Made by a program: the position numbers and the translations under genes. A stretch of DNA of 42,523 nt from Branchiostoma floridae. Its lineage: Eukaryota > Chordata > Leptocardii > Amphioxiformes > Branchiostomatidae. The notes under the pieces were generated by a model, which saw only the letters and a list, made by a program, of their open reading frames with translations, was not told the origin of the DNA and ran no database searches. Location of the stretch: the NCBI RefSeq assembly GCF_000003815.2, contig NC_049981.1, positions 23,751,078 to 23,793,600 of the forward strand, given 5' to 3'. Below are positions 1 through 12,921 of the stretch, piece after piece; the first letter of the stretch is position 1, and the number at the start of each line of letters is the position of its first letter.

Positions 1-1582
1 ATATTGATTAATCTTACTAAAAAATGGTTGGAAGAACCACTTTTAAAACCCTTGCAAGGAATACAGAATGTAATCCATCATGATTTTATAAAACATTACA
101 ACATACAACATGTTTTCACGATCAGTTACTGCTGGTGCAGTAAAATTAGAAGTTCCATCAGACTTAATGTCGCATTTTGATGTTTTGGGTTTACGACCTG
201 TATAAAGGGTTTATTTACAACTGTACAGTACTATACAAATTAACTGTAATTGTTGTAAGGGACACATTATGTGCAGAGATTTACAGCTATAAATTTATAA
301 TTACTGAGTTGGTTTTTAGGAGGTCCGTTATGTTTAAGTTAGGATTTAGGCTGTCAACTGTACATTCCTGTTACTGTAACGTGTATAACTGACATTGACT
401 CTTGCTTTACGTCCTGAAATCAATGAATGGCATTGCCCTAGGAGCTAGTAGAATTGGGGCTGATTAATGTTGTTATTGATTATTGGTATTTCATCAATTA
501 CCAACAATTGTAACAACGTTTACAGTTATTATATACCAAATTGCAAAGTAATGCATTCAGTTTTTCAAGCTGGACAAGGAAAAAGCAGGTTACTTCTAAT
601 AGTAATACACACTAACTGTTAATTCTGAATCATAAACTGTGTTTCTTTGATTTTGCAGGTTACATATGTTTTCACTCTACCAATAAGCCCCATTAAAACA
701 GCAGGTTTCTCAAATGACATATTATATAGAGGACAATCTTTTTTCTAAATGATTTATGACCCACCCAATGCAAGAAGCAGAATGATGCATACTAATAGTT
801 TTCTTGCATGTGTATGACTGTCATGACCACAGGCCAAGTCTAAAATCATGGCAATGATATCATTTTTTGAAAATTAATATAATATAACACTGAGTCTCTC
901 ATATTCCAATATGTAGACATGGGAGTCTTAACTCTAGCCTATTAATTCAGAGATTAAGTCCAAATACTACCCAAGAAAATCATTTCCTTGAGGATTATCC
1001 TTGGCCTCTGTTTTCACGGTTTCTGACCTCCAAAAATAACATGGCTATCAATCTCTACTTTATCTGGCTTATCATACTGTAGCAGGGGATGGCTTAAAGG
1101 CCTTTAGAAAAAAAATCCTCATTGCAATACTCCAGTGTCTATGATTACATATTATAAAAAAGAAGATATTTGTAAAATTTCAATTATCTTTACACTCTTT
1201 TCAATCATCTTTCAATATTTATTACATCACTTGAAATTGGTATATACAGGTGTTTTTTTTCTTCTATGTAACAGACTTTGAAGGCAAACTTGGCAATGGA
1301 ATAGTCATGATCATGAATTTTAAATCAATTAATGATGTTCTCAACAATCCTGTTTCAATGTTTGTTTTGAGGTGTGATAATTATTTCTTTTTCCAAATTA
1401 AGTCATGAACTTCAAAATACTTATTACCACCAACTGTTACCTAAGACGTATGGTACATAATGGCTAACATTTCATACCTACATTTTTCACATGATAGTGT
1501 GATGTACATGTATACATCATAGTGAATTTTTACATCTGCTGAATACTAATCAGCCAGATGTTTCAGCACAGGGTCGGGACAG
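1..1582. other. Non-coding, AT-rich
   Basis: Only short chance frames. I see no repeat, splice pair or domain I can defend. Confidence 0.6.
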
Positions 1583-1813
1583 TTCTGCCCTTTACAGTAC
1601 CAACTTGTCCCAGTCAACTTGGCCCAACATCCTGATGATTGAACTTGGCCCAAGCACCCTGGTCTGCTCAGCCAGGGTTAGGATTACGGTTAGGATTAGG
1701 ATAAAAGGTACTATGTGTTAGTGTTACTGGTATTGGGGCAAAATGACCAGGGCATTGGGCCAGTACTAGTTGGTCTGATTTGCTATCAGCTACCAAGTTG
1801 GTAAAGGGCGGAA
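1583..1813. repeat. Small inverted-repeat (MITE-like) element
   Basis: TTCTGCCCTTTAC then AGTACCAACTTG at 1583-1607 is matched by an inverted TTCCGCCCTTTACCAACTTG ending at 1813. A short GGTTAGG-rich run lies inside at 1675-1702. No clear target duplication. Confidence 0.45.
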
Positions 1814-3337
1814 TCATCCACTGTCCTTTCACTAGTTTCAGTACTCTTAAGATTGGCATCCTTTCTACAATCTGTCAGATGGAGTAGCTTTGACATCATT
1901 TCAACGGTATTAACAAGGCCTCTGTTATAGCATCTGAGTGTTAGCTGCTGTGTTAATGACGTGCATATGCAATAAACTCTACAGTTTATATATCATTACC
2001 AAGGGACCTCTTGGCCCAGGAATTGTTATCGATTTTACTGAAATCCTATTATGTTACTGTGAGGTCCCTTCATAACCTTGTTAGTAGTGGGACTAATCTC
2101 TTTATGAAACACCCCCTTGTAAATAACTGCTCCGTAGGACTTTTAGTACTTTCACTGTGCTAGGCAAAATGTAGTTTTTCCCACAGTGCAGTATAAGATA
2201 GTTTTATAATATGTAACTTACACAAATGTATGGTTCTGCATTTACTTTTACTCTGCTGCGTCTGTATATCCATATGACATGATTTACTTTGTCTGAAAGC
2301 TTAAGATTTATCCTCCATTTAAATCTTTTAGTGAGGAGACACTCTAATGAATCTTGACCTAACCAACTATCATTAATGACGAGCACTTCCAAACCTTTCT
2401 AAGGCATGTCAAATTACTAATTATTCCAGCAGGTACAATGTAAGATAAGACCACCATGTCACCATTAGGTCTTCTCAAGAATGTCTTGTATACATCATTC
2501 TGTATATCTAAAGTGTGCAGTATACCTTTGGGATAACTTTCAGTGAAAGAAATGGACCTGTATATTTAGTAGATCAGTCAAATTGTTTTGTTACCTGGCG
2601 GTATCTTCAACTCTGTAGACATGACATAAATGTGCAAACACTGACTGAACTTTACCGTGACAAGTCTTTGAGTTCTCAGCCAACATTCTTCAAGGCCCCA
2701 AATGGAAATGGCTGGACAGCTCTACCCTTTATTACAAGGCAGCAATATAAACCTTTTGACTGTAATGAAAAATGACAACTTATAACAGCTGCTGTACAAT
2801 ATTGCTCTATGAATCTGCTTCCATATTAACAAAAACCTTGACCTTGTCAATCACAAGGTTCTAATAACATGCAAAGTTTCCAGGCAATATTGGCTCTGAT
2901 ATAAGATAATTAAAGATGCATGTTATATATAAAATCAGAGATAAATGTGAAGATTGTATGATAGTAATAAAATTGATAAGTCTTACACTCTTTAAGATGT
3001 AGTAACTTTGTAGACTTCTTAAAGTTTGTACTTATGCTGTACACCTTAAGTTGGGCATTGTATAACAATATTCTCTTTAATTTGCATAATCTTAATTCTT
3101 TTTGAATGGGGCACATGTCTTGTTTCGTCTTGTGCTCCTTTCAATGAAACCCTTTTTAGACTGCCTGTCTGCCTTACAATGCTTACCTAATGTAATTATT
3201 ACCTCAGGAGGGAGTTTCCAGTCTCTGTCATAAGCCATGATAATGATTTCAAAATTCATTCATTCATTTATTCTCAAATCCCGAAAAGAAACATTACATT
3301 AAGTTAAACACAAATTCAGGAATACAGCAAATATTAT
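1814..3337. other. Non-coding, AT-rich
   Basis: Contains a 10-bp inverted pair AAGGGACCTC / GAGGTCCCTT at 2001-2071 and a CATT-rich run near 3257. No frame here resembles a protein family. Confidence 0.6.
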
Positions 3338-3674
3338 TAACTAGAGTTCGGCGACCTCATACCTCCATGAATATCTAAAGCTTTTCTTAATTTCATGCAA
3401 ATGACTTAACATTAACATGATTTATGCATGGTGTTGTTCATCATTGAATAACGTACAGTACACATGTCACAAGTAAAATTCCCAATTCAGATCATCAATC
3501 ATTAAGTTATTTGCAATTTTTGCATAAATTATGCAAATAAGTTCCTCATTTGCATATTTGATATCTGCATATGTTCCACCGATTATAATTAACAAGTGTT
3601 ACATTTATCGAAGTCCAGTTATTGCAAATAATGGAATTATACAATTTCCTCATTAATTATGCAAATTAATTCCT

Positions 3675-3840
3675 CATTTGCATAAAATGCATATCATTAT
3701 AAACATCTTTGCCCAAGCTACCTGCGTACCTAAAATGCAGGCAATCCGTCGTTCCTTCATTTGCATAACATGTATATCATTATGAAAATCTTTGCCTAAG
3801 CTATCTGCATGGCTAAAATGCAGGCAATCCGTCGTTCCTT
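3675..3840 (+). repeat. 83-bp tandem duplication inside the first repeat unit
   Basis: CATTTGCATAA at 3675 recurs at 3758, and the following bases through GGCAATCCGTCGTTCC are repeated with few changes. It accounts exactly for the difference between the 1399- and 1316-base offsets of matching points in the two large units. Confidence 0.85.
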
Positions 3841-4432
3841 TCTGCAGTTATCCTCTTTGGAGTGTCTTGACAAAAATGCCCCTGCAGTTCCACAATTAAA
3901 TGTTAGAGGGCTGAAACTTGCCCCACTTTGTCATGGCACTAAAAGCTATCTACCACTTAAATGTCAGGACCATAGCATGTCTGGAACAAGAGATACATTG
4001 AAAAAACTGCTATGATAGAATATTCTCATTAATTATGCAAATGTACTCCTATTTTGCATAATTAGTATCTTATCTTGTACAACATTGTCTAAGGTACCTA
4101 CATACCAAAAATCATGAAAATTCGTTGTTCCCTTCTTGAGTTATCGTCTTCAGAAGTTTTTGACAAAAATGCCCCTGCTATCCCAAAACTAGACGCTAGG
4201 GGGCTCAAACTTATGTCATTTTTTCCTGAGCACAGGAGCTATCTAATACTCAAAAATCGTGGTCGTAGCTTGTTCAGAACACCGAGATAGCAAAACCGGA
4301 AGTTGCGCTGCAGTACCAAGGGAAGCCGCTAGGGGGCCCCAAATCTAATCATTTCCAGCTTTCATCACACACTACCAACACACCAAGTATGAAACCAATC
4401 CACCCAGCCGTTCTTGAGTTATTTTGTTTACA

Positions 4433-4465
4433 CACACACACACACACAGACAGACAGACACACAG
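4433..4465. repeat. CA/GACA simple repeat inside the modular repeat
   Basis: ACACAC followed by CAGACAGACAGAC. The shorter equivalents at 5744-5775 and 7650-7668 show it is a standard, length-variable part of the family. Confidence 0.9.
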
Positions 4466-5790
4466 ACAAACACAGGGTAAATTATCTTCAGTCCAAACAA
4501 ACTCCCGTGCGAAGAAAAACCTTCCTTTACATTCAAAGAGAGCAACAAATCCCAACAAGAACAGACAAAAAGCCTGTTTTTAAAGCAAGAGAGAAGTCTC
4601 AAGGCATCGCCAGATGCTGCACGACCTCCTTTGCCAGAAGCCAGAAGTTAACTTCCTGTCATTCGTGGTGAGGCATGCCACCTGCACGACTTTGTGCTCG
4701 TGTCGGATTTCACCTAAGTGACCCTGGAATGCCGGCTTTAAAGCAGAAATCAATCTCTCTGATTGTTCATGTCACATTATTTCCGAGATCATACCTTTGT
4801 CAAGTAATTTTGCCTCATTGCATTGCGAATGATATACAGAGAAGACCCTTATTGGCATCATTTATTTGAAATTAAAAAAAATTCTTATCATTAATTGTTA
4901 AAGCGATTTTGCCATTTTTGCATATATTATGCAAATCAGTTCAAAATTTGCATATTTGGTATCCACTTATGTTACACCTATTAATAATCTACATGTGTTA
5001 AATATATTGAATCCCAGTTATTCAAAACAATGGAATTATACAATTTCCTCATTAATTATGCAAATTAAGTCCTCATTTGCATAACATGTATATCATTATG
5101 AACATCTTTGACTAAGGTACCCGCATGCCTAATATGATGACAATCCGTTAATCCTTTCTGCAGTTATCCTCTTTGGAATGTCTTGACAAAAATGCCCCTG
5201 CAGTTCCTAAATTGAATGTTAGGGGGCTGAAACTTGCTCCACTTTGTCATGACACTGTAAGCTATCTACCACCCAAATTTCAAGACCATATAACGTCCAA
5301 GACAAGAGATACATAGAAAAAACTGCTATGATTGAATGTTGTCATTAATTATGCAAATTTGCTCCTATTTTGCATAATTAGTATTTCATCTTGTACAACA
5401 TTGCCCAAGGTACCTACATACCAAAAATCATGAAAATCCGTTGTTCCCTTCTTGAGTTATCCTCGTCAGAAGTTTTTGACAAAAATGCCCCTGCTATCCC
5501 AAAACTAGACGCTAGGGGGCCCAAACTTATGTCACTTCTTCCTGAGCACAAGAGCTATCTAATACTCAAAAATCGTGACCATAGCATGTTCAGAACACCA
5601 AGATAGCAAAACCGGAAGTTGCGCTGCAGTACCAAGGGAAGCCGCTAGGGGGCCCAAAATCTAATCATTTCCAGCTTTCATCACACCCTACCAACACACC
5701 AAGTATCAAACCAATCCACCCAGCCGTTCTTGAGTTATCTTGTTTACACACAGACACACAGACACACAGACAAACGCGGGGTAAAATATA

Positions 5791-5814
5791 ACCTCCATGA
5801 AATTTCATGGAGGT
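5791..5814. repeat. Perfect 24-bp palindrome at the repeat's 3' end
   Basis: ACCTCCATGAAA followed at once by its exact reverse complement. Diverged versions close the other copies at 7692-7713, 12922-12950 and 13284-13307. Confidence 0.9.
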
Positions 5815-7192
5815 AAATATCCCTAAGTGTAAATTATATAGTCATATAGTTAGACATTAGAATTGTCTTACTTTAACATTGAATTTCTATTGTGAAACAA
5901 GAAATATGCTGTGACTGTGAGAGCAATAATAGCAAGGTCAGTGTGTATACACTCCTGGGGATTGCAATCTTGTTGCACAGTGACTGTGACTGTATGTCAT
6001 ACTAGCCAATGTAAGCCAATGGCTTAGGATACCCTGCAGAGATATTGTATATACTGTATAGGTTAGATACTGGAAGTGAGTGCTATCAAAAGAGAAGGTT
6101 GACACTGTAGCAAAATATATGAGGGGCATAGTCATATCATAGTGGAAGACTATATAATTTGTATTCTTCATTCTTGTTTTAAGATTTAAATTGGAATTTG
6201 AATTTTCAGAATATACGGTTTATTGTAATGACTTAATAAAATTTAATGACCATTTTTGTTCTTTGTCCCAAATTACAAGGAGTTTGCATATAATCAGAAA
6301 AAAATTCATGCATATTTAGTTTTATGTTCAATTGAACAATTGAATATTATATGTGATTATATTGCCCCAATATTTATCAATGAGAAGTGTCCATCTATGC
6401 ATAATCTGAGTGATTTAAGACACCTCACTGCTTTGGAGGCACTTTTATATCTACTCAGAGTAAATTCAATTTGTTATGCCCTGTAGCACATTGCATCTCA
6501 TATCTGAATATTGCTTTTCAGCAATGGATGCTGCACAATTTTGCTGTCACTGGCATATGGACTGCAAATTACAGTCTGTAACCTCATGTAAGATTTCTTG
6601 GACATATATTTGCGGAAGTGGGGAAAAGGATACTAATTGCAGTAGGCAAGGGAGTGCATGAATAAAAATGAACAAACGTTTGCGGTTTACTGATTTTGCC
6701 GTGGACAGGTCATGGCAAAAACATGAAAATGTTTCAAGATTGACAGCATAGAAATTACTTTCGATTGAAAAGTTTCATTCAAGCATTGGTGAAAGCAGTG
6801 ATGTATATGATAATTGTGTAGCTTGATTTCTTCAGGTCAATTAGTTTATACCTATATCATGCTGGAACCGATCCATCACAATGCTTAGTCATGCATCACT
6901 GTGTCACCTTATTTCTGGCCCAATAGTCTGTGGTAAAATAAGTTATGAGAGCATGCTAGGCTGGTATCCTCGCTATTTTATAACTCCTCCAATTGCTTCC
7001 CATAAGATTGCAGCACTAAGTCTTTGTTTACCAAATAATGTAGCATATAAGGACAAAACATTTTTGAAGGGAAAGGGGGCTAGATTGTTCATATTAGAAA
7101 CAATCCGAGGAGCAAATCATGATCAGAGTTAGAATGGGTGAATGGATACCAGGCATAGTGTTTGACAGGCATGGTAGGTAAAGGATGTATGA
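5815..7192. other. Non-coding spacer between repeat copies
   Basis: AT-rich, with frames of 60-83 codons that lack domains. Nothing else recognised. Confidence 0.55.
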
Positions 7193-7715
7193 ACAAGTCA
7201 GAGATATATTGAAAAAACTGTTATGATAGATTATTCTCATTAATTTTACAAAATTAATGTACTCCTATTTTGCATAATTAGTATAATTTTATTTTGTACA
7301 ATATTGTCTAAGGTACCTACATGCGAAAAATCATGAAAATTTGTTGTTCCCTTCTTGATTTATCCACTTTTAATTAGATTAGTTTTTGACAAAAATGCCC
7401 CTGCTATCCCAAAACTAGTCCCTAGGGGACCCAAATTGTTTCTTATTCCTGAGCACAAGAGCTATCTACTACTCTAAATTTGTGACCATAGCTGGTTTAG
7501 AGCACGAGATAGCAAAACCGGAATTTGCGCTGCAGTACCAAGGGATGCCACAAGGGACCCAAAATCTAATCATTTCCAGCTTTCATCACACCTCACCAAC
7601 ACACCAAGTATGAAACTAATCCATCCAGGCGTTCTTGAGTTATCTTGTACACAGACAGACAGACAAACGCTCCTGAAAATATAACCTCTTATAATGACAT
7701 TTCATGGAGGTAACA
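7193..7715 (+). repeat. Partial third copy of the modular repeat
   Basis: Starts abruptly at sequence equivalent to position 3985 (GAGATA.ATTGAAAAAACTG) and runs through the last two modules, with anchors at 7357 and 7637 (spacing 280), a short CAGACAGACAGA tract and a decayed terminal palindrome ending TTTCATGGAGGT. The octamer is mutated here. Confidence 0.8.
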
Positions 7716-8058
7716 ATAGCTGCAAGATATGATAGAACATCTGATTCAGCATCCTGTCAAGCCAAATTATGGCTTATGGTTCCCGCACTGTGTTTTGTAT
7801 TAATATTCTCTGCGGGGCACTGGAATGAAGAATGATAATGGCAATAAAGGCTTTATTGAAGGCTAAGGCTTGAAAACATTCTGGCAACTTAAGCAGACTT
7901 CATGTGGCATAATGAAATATTTCATAATAACTAGATGCTGTCAAAATGAATGTAGTTATTAGCAGTTTCGTCAAAGTCAACATTGTTGTCACAAAAGGAC
8001 ATCTAATTTGAAATCATGTTGAGATTGAAAATTTGTACTTTGAAGAACTGTAAAATAT

Positions 8059-8175
8059 GCAGAAATGTTTGCCGTAGTATTATGTTGACTTCACAGTTTT
8101 TGCAGTGGTTTTAAGTTTGCAGTGAATTGGCCACTGCGAAAACTGTGGACATAAAACTACTGCAAATATTTCTCC
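8059..8175. repeat. Fold-back repeat
   Basis: Imperfect inverted arms of about 45-50 bases (8059-8108 and 8131-8175) share TTTGC.GTAGT.TTATGT, CACAGTTTT.GCAGTGG around a 22-base loop. Flanking TTTGCAGT/ACCGCAAA-type words to 8260 suggest it belongs to a larger dispersed family. Confidence 0.65.
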
Positions 8176-10425
8176 AAGACAGTTTTAGAGTACAGTCTAT
8201 GGTGCTAACGCAAATTTTAAACCACCGCAAACACTTCAGTTTCCCGCTACCGCAAAAATAAATCCCCATTAACTTAAATGCATTTACAGCACTTCATACA
8301 GCAACAGAATGAACTTAATCTACTGAACTGTACATGACATGAATGTTTACGTGAAAAAAAGCACACTCAGTCTGTCAGTTGCAAATTAGTCACTTAAGGG
8401 TTTAGAATAGAAAGTCAAAACCCAGAAAGAAAATCTTGTCATGTAGGTCTAGCTTTTTTAATATCCTTTAGGAAAAGTATAGTTTGACAAGAAAAACAGC
8501 AATTTTGGTGAGTTTCAGAACTGGTTATCTACCCCCAGTCAGTTACTATAGTGCCAACAAGAAGTGTATGATATAGAAACAGTGATTTTGGCACAGCCCA
8601 TTCCATTTACCAAACCACAAGCATTACCTGATCATGCTACCATCAAATTTAGCCTCGCAATCCTCCATATGGTTCAGAAATCCTCTATAGCCCATTTGTC
8701 CTCAGCAAATGTCATGTTTGATGGAAAAATCAGTGGGAAAAAGACTTTTGGTCCATCTTTCCACCTATAAAACATTGGTATTTATTGCATTGCAGCACAT
8801 CATGTCACTTGAAACTAGTGAGTGAAGTTCAATATGAGTTGTGCAAAATTTTTCCATTACATGATGATGGCTGTTGACCTCGACTTCGAAGCACCTTTCA
8901 TTATACACAATATCTGTAAAAAGCAATAAAACAATTGCGGAACTGATTATATGAGTATGGGGAACACTTTATAGTCAGGAAATGTAAAAATCACGTTTTT
9001 CTGCCATGATCACGATTATCAATTCTATCTAACGCATCCATAAAAGTGCACCGAGGAGTCTAATGGTGCTCAACATCAATTCTCATGCATATGGTGATCC
9101 AGCTAGCAAGGCATCAAGGTCACTTGCAGTAGTCCGCAACGGAAGCAATTTAAAGGACTCGATATTGGAGTATAACTGTGAGGTGCTTCTGCTGAACTGT
9201 GCGGCCAGGAAGATTACAAGGACTGGAGAGCAGGGATCAATGGTGTCATCTTGAAATACATCACTGTTATAGTTGATGAATATCATTATTTTGGAGCGGT
9301 GAATTAAGGTTATAATCATGGAACATCTTCAACGGAAAGATAACAGGTGTACTGGCCATGGTAGGAATTATATATAGCAGTGAAACATCATCATTCTGAC
9401 TGAAGCATAGTAAAATCAGGTGATATTACCTATGTATAATTATGGACTTAATTAATATGAACATTTGTTTTCAATTTTGGGGTGTCTCCAGGTCACTATG
9501 GATGGAATTACACTGTCTTACCCAAACTGAGAGACATTGTTCTTTAGTAGACACTTTAGCTTGTAGAAATGTTAGAATAGAGGCCAGGCCAGTACTACCA
9601 TGAGTAACCTAACTAAACCAAGGCTGTGAGACTGACTGAAGCTGTCAACCGTCTTCAAAAGTTAAAAAGAGCCGAAGATAGTTAGAAATGTTAATGATAA
9701 TCACCTAATAGTAGATTCCACATGTAAAGATGCAGTAAAACACATATCACACATACACATCACACAAATGATATAACTATTTATAATGAAACTTGGGTTT
9801 TAGGGGGCTTGACAAGAAACTATGAAGTGCTTCGTGTTTGCCAGATTTCCATGCTGGCAGCAGATGGGGAATGTTCACAGGATTTTGTCAAAGCCTTGAC
9901 CCACAATCTTTCAGCATTTGCCCTTGGAATTTGAAAGGAATTTTAACTTGGCTTTCTGCCTTGTATGTACATGTTTGATGGTTCTAGTCATGTACCTTCA
10001 AGAGTGTCCCCCTATGTAGGATGAAGTTACATTGTTGTCAAGGCAGCAAAACCAGAATTAGAACTGTTGTTGGGCAAGACTAGATATGCATAGATATGAC
10101 CATATTAAATAAGAATCTTAAAGGACAGGTTTAAAGTCTAAAATGTACAGTACTGTTTGCTTGGTTTGCACAGCATGCTCACAGCCTTTGGGCATAATAA
10201 TTTTAACCAGCTTTGTACAGTTAGTACAAGCTGCATAAGACCAGATTGTATTATGTAACATTTTTTTCATTCATGATGGGATGGACCCCTATATATACTC
10301 TTTTTGATTACGTATGTATTGGGTTCTTTTGATACACTCAAAGTTTGGCTCTCCTTAGATACAAAACCTCCAGCTTTATGTACCATAATGTTAGATTTAG
10401 AGGACGTCCCTAACAAAAGTTAGAT
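8176..10425. other. Non-coding
   Basis: The first 90 bases may be outer parts of the fold-back family. Overlapping frames at 9063-9319 on both strands have no recognisable domain. Confidence 0.55.
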
Positions 10426-12590
10426 ATTTTCACCTGATTTCAGTGAGGAAGTAGTTGTAATGTGATCTACCATTAGCACACAACATTGGGGCCAGCTGAT
10501 GGGAATTTAAACCCAGACCTTAAGCTTATGTCATTAGTCAAGACACACAACCTTAATTGCAAGACCACATTGGCACCGAATGTTAGGCTAATCAACCAGA
10601 CCTTCACATGACATTGTGTCCTACAATTTGATACATCCCCTTACAAGTAAAATGTTTTATTCAGCTGCATATTTAATAAATACATTTCGAACCGTCTCAA
10701 AGTGGGAATACAGAAATCATCTCTCTACCAAAATGAATGGTTTAATGTCCACTGTACAAATACATCATAGTCCTCTCCTTGGTGCTGAACTTGGTTTCAC
10801 ACAAAAGACACCTCGTTCAAGTCAGTCCATTCCCATAGTTTTCACCTGATTTAAGTGAGGACAGAGTGCTTCAGTGGCTTTCCCAGGCCAAGAGCACAAT
10901 ATTGGGGCCAGCTGCTAGGAATTTGAGCCTGAGCCTTTCGGTTCTATCATAGAGAATAACCATAACTGCAAGACCACATTGCCACTGAGTGTTGATCTAA
11001 TTCTCTACATCTTCACAATTGTGTCCCACAATTTGATAAATCCTGTAACAAGTAAAATGTTTTAATCAGCTACATAATACATACACTAAGAACTGTCTCA
11101 AAATGGGAGTACAGAAGTAATATCATGGCCAAAATTACAGGTTAATGTCTACTGTACAAATACATCTAATTCTCTATTCCTTCACAATGGTGTCCCACAG
11201 TTTGTTACATGCACAACAGTAGAGAATATTCCATCCAGCTGTATAATACATAGAGCTGTCCTAAAATAGGAGTATGGCAATCATTTGTCTGCCAAATTAA
11301 AGGTTTGATGTTCACTATACAAATACATCATGACCCTGTCCTTGGTGCTGAGCTGGGTTCCACTCAAAAAACATCCCATTTAAGTCAGTCTATTGCCATA
11401 ATGATGATGACATTGCCCTAATTTGTACCTGATTTGAGGGAGGAAAGAGTCGTTAAGAGGCTTTCCCAAGCTTAAGCACACAACATTGGGGCCAGCTGCT
11501 AGGAATTTGAGGCTGAATCTTTAGGTTCCATCATTAGTTAAGAACCACATATATATAACCGCACGACCACATTGCCACTGAATGTTAATCTAATTCTCTA
11601 TACGTCCAAAACTGCTTCCGACAATTTGATAAATACACTATGAAACAGTAGAGAATATTCCATCCAGCTACATAATACATAGAGCTGTCTTGAAATGGGA
11701 GTACAGAAATCATCTATCTGCCAAATTAAAGGTTAATGTCCACTGTACAAATACATCATAGTCCTGTCCTTGGTGCTGAACTTGGTTCCGCTCAAAAACA
11801 CCTCGTTCAAGTCAGTCCATTCTGGTAGTTTTCACCGGATTTGAGTGAGGAAAAAGTTGTTAAGTCAGGCATTCCCAAGAGCACAACATTGGGGCCAGCT
11901 GCTAGGAATTTGAGCCTGAGCCTTTACCTTCTATCAGTCAATTTTACCGTAATTGCAAGACCACATTGCCATTGAATGTTAATTTAATTATCTATACCTC
12001 CACAATTGTGTCCCACAATTCGTTACATGCACTAACAGTAGAGAATATGCCATCCAGCTGCAGAATACATAGAGCTGTCCTAACATAGGAGTACAGAAAT
12101 CATCTCTCTGCCAAAATGAATGTCCATTGTACAAATACATCATAGTCCTGTCCTTGGTGCTGAACCTGGTTCCACGCAAAAGTAACCTTGTTCAAGTCAG
12201 TCCATTCTCGTAATTTTCACTTGATTTGAGGTAGGAAAGAGTGCTTAAGTGGCTTTCCCAAGAGCACAACATTGGGGCCAGCTGCTGGGAATTTGAGACT
12301 GAACATTTAGGTTCCATCATTAGTCAAGAATCATATATATATATAACCTCAAGACCACATTGCCACTGAATGTTCATCTAATTCTCTATACCTCCAAAAT
12401 TGCTTTCTACAATTTGACAAATGCATTATTCAACAGTAGAGTATATTCCATCCAGCTACATAATACATAGAGCTGTCTTGAAATGGGAGTACAGAAATCA
12501 TCTGTCTGCCAAAATTAAAGGTTAATGTCCACCTTCCAAATACATCATGACCCTGTCATCGGTGCTGAGCTGGGTTCCACTCAAAAGCCA
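10426..12590. repeat. Tandem array of ~400-bp units, each holding a decayed antisense SINE
   Basis: The marker ATTGGGGCCAGCTG recurs at 10485, 10901, 11485, 11887 and 12271, and ACAAATACATC recurs near 10756, 11156, 11319, 11747 and 12131, with a degenerate copy at 12537. Spacing is about 385-430, except for an extra partial unit at 11155-11318. Each unit contains a block (for example 10845-11005) matching, in order, the antisense SINE at 27346-27486: CACCTGA...GTGAGGAAAG, CTTTCCCAAG.GCACAA, GGAATTTGA.CC, and GACCACATTGCCA against CGTGCCACGCGGTCCCA. Units differ by many substitutions and indels, so the array is old. Confidence 0.85.
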
Positions 12591-12921
12591 CCTCATATGG
12601 TCTCATTAAAACAGCCCATTCCAAATGTCAGGCCCATACAGCATAGTTTGAAGGATTGTGTCACAGGGGGCTGGTGTATAAAATAGAGTGAGAGATAGTT
12701 TTTAAGCAGAGCTGCAATTATGGAAGCCTGGTGGTTACCCTTGTTGCCACCCCGGTCCATCAAATAGGCCATTACTGACAGTGGAGAAGGAAAGTGTCCT
12801 TGGGAAATCTGAGCACTCTTGGGAAAGGTAGCTAAGGGAACTCTGTGTAATGTTTCTGGGTGATATGTGAGTGAAGGAAGTCGAGTAAAAGCTCATTTCC
12901 TACCTGTTTACATGTATTATT
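12591..12921. other. Spacer between the tandem array and the reverse repeat copies
   Basis: Single-copy-looking sequence with no supported feature. Confidence 0.5.

Larger units (their letters stand above)
3338..5814 (+). repeat. Modular dispersed repeat, two tandem units, octamer-rich
   Basis: Begins TAACTAGAGTTCGG... with ACCTCCATGAA just inside, and ends in a 24-bp palindrome. Two homologous units (about 3480-4470 and 4890-5770) are separated by about 400 unrelated bases. Within each unit, anchors related to TTCTTGAGTTAT sit at 3845, 4138, 4416 and at 5161, 5454, 5732: the spacing is 293 then 278 in both. Each anchor follows an AAATCCG-like stretch; the first two are followed by GACAAAAATGCCCCTGC and a GCTAGGGGGC-like block. 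Short frames across it are shadows; the HTHTDRQTH-like peptides come from the CA/GACA tract at 4433-4465. Confidence 0.85.

Noticed and set aside
1675-1702. GGTTAGGATTAGG-like run, also near 23780 and 34307
   Set aside because: Short, degenerate and inside ordinary sequence; not a telomeric tract.
4349-4671. His/Thr- or Cys/Val-rich peptides on both strands
   Set aside because: Translation of the CA/GACA simple repeat in the dispersed element.
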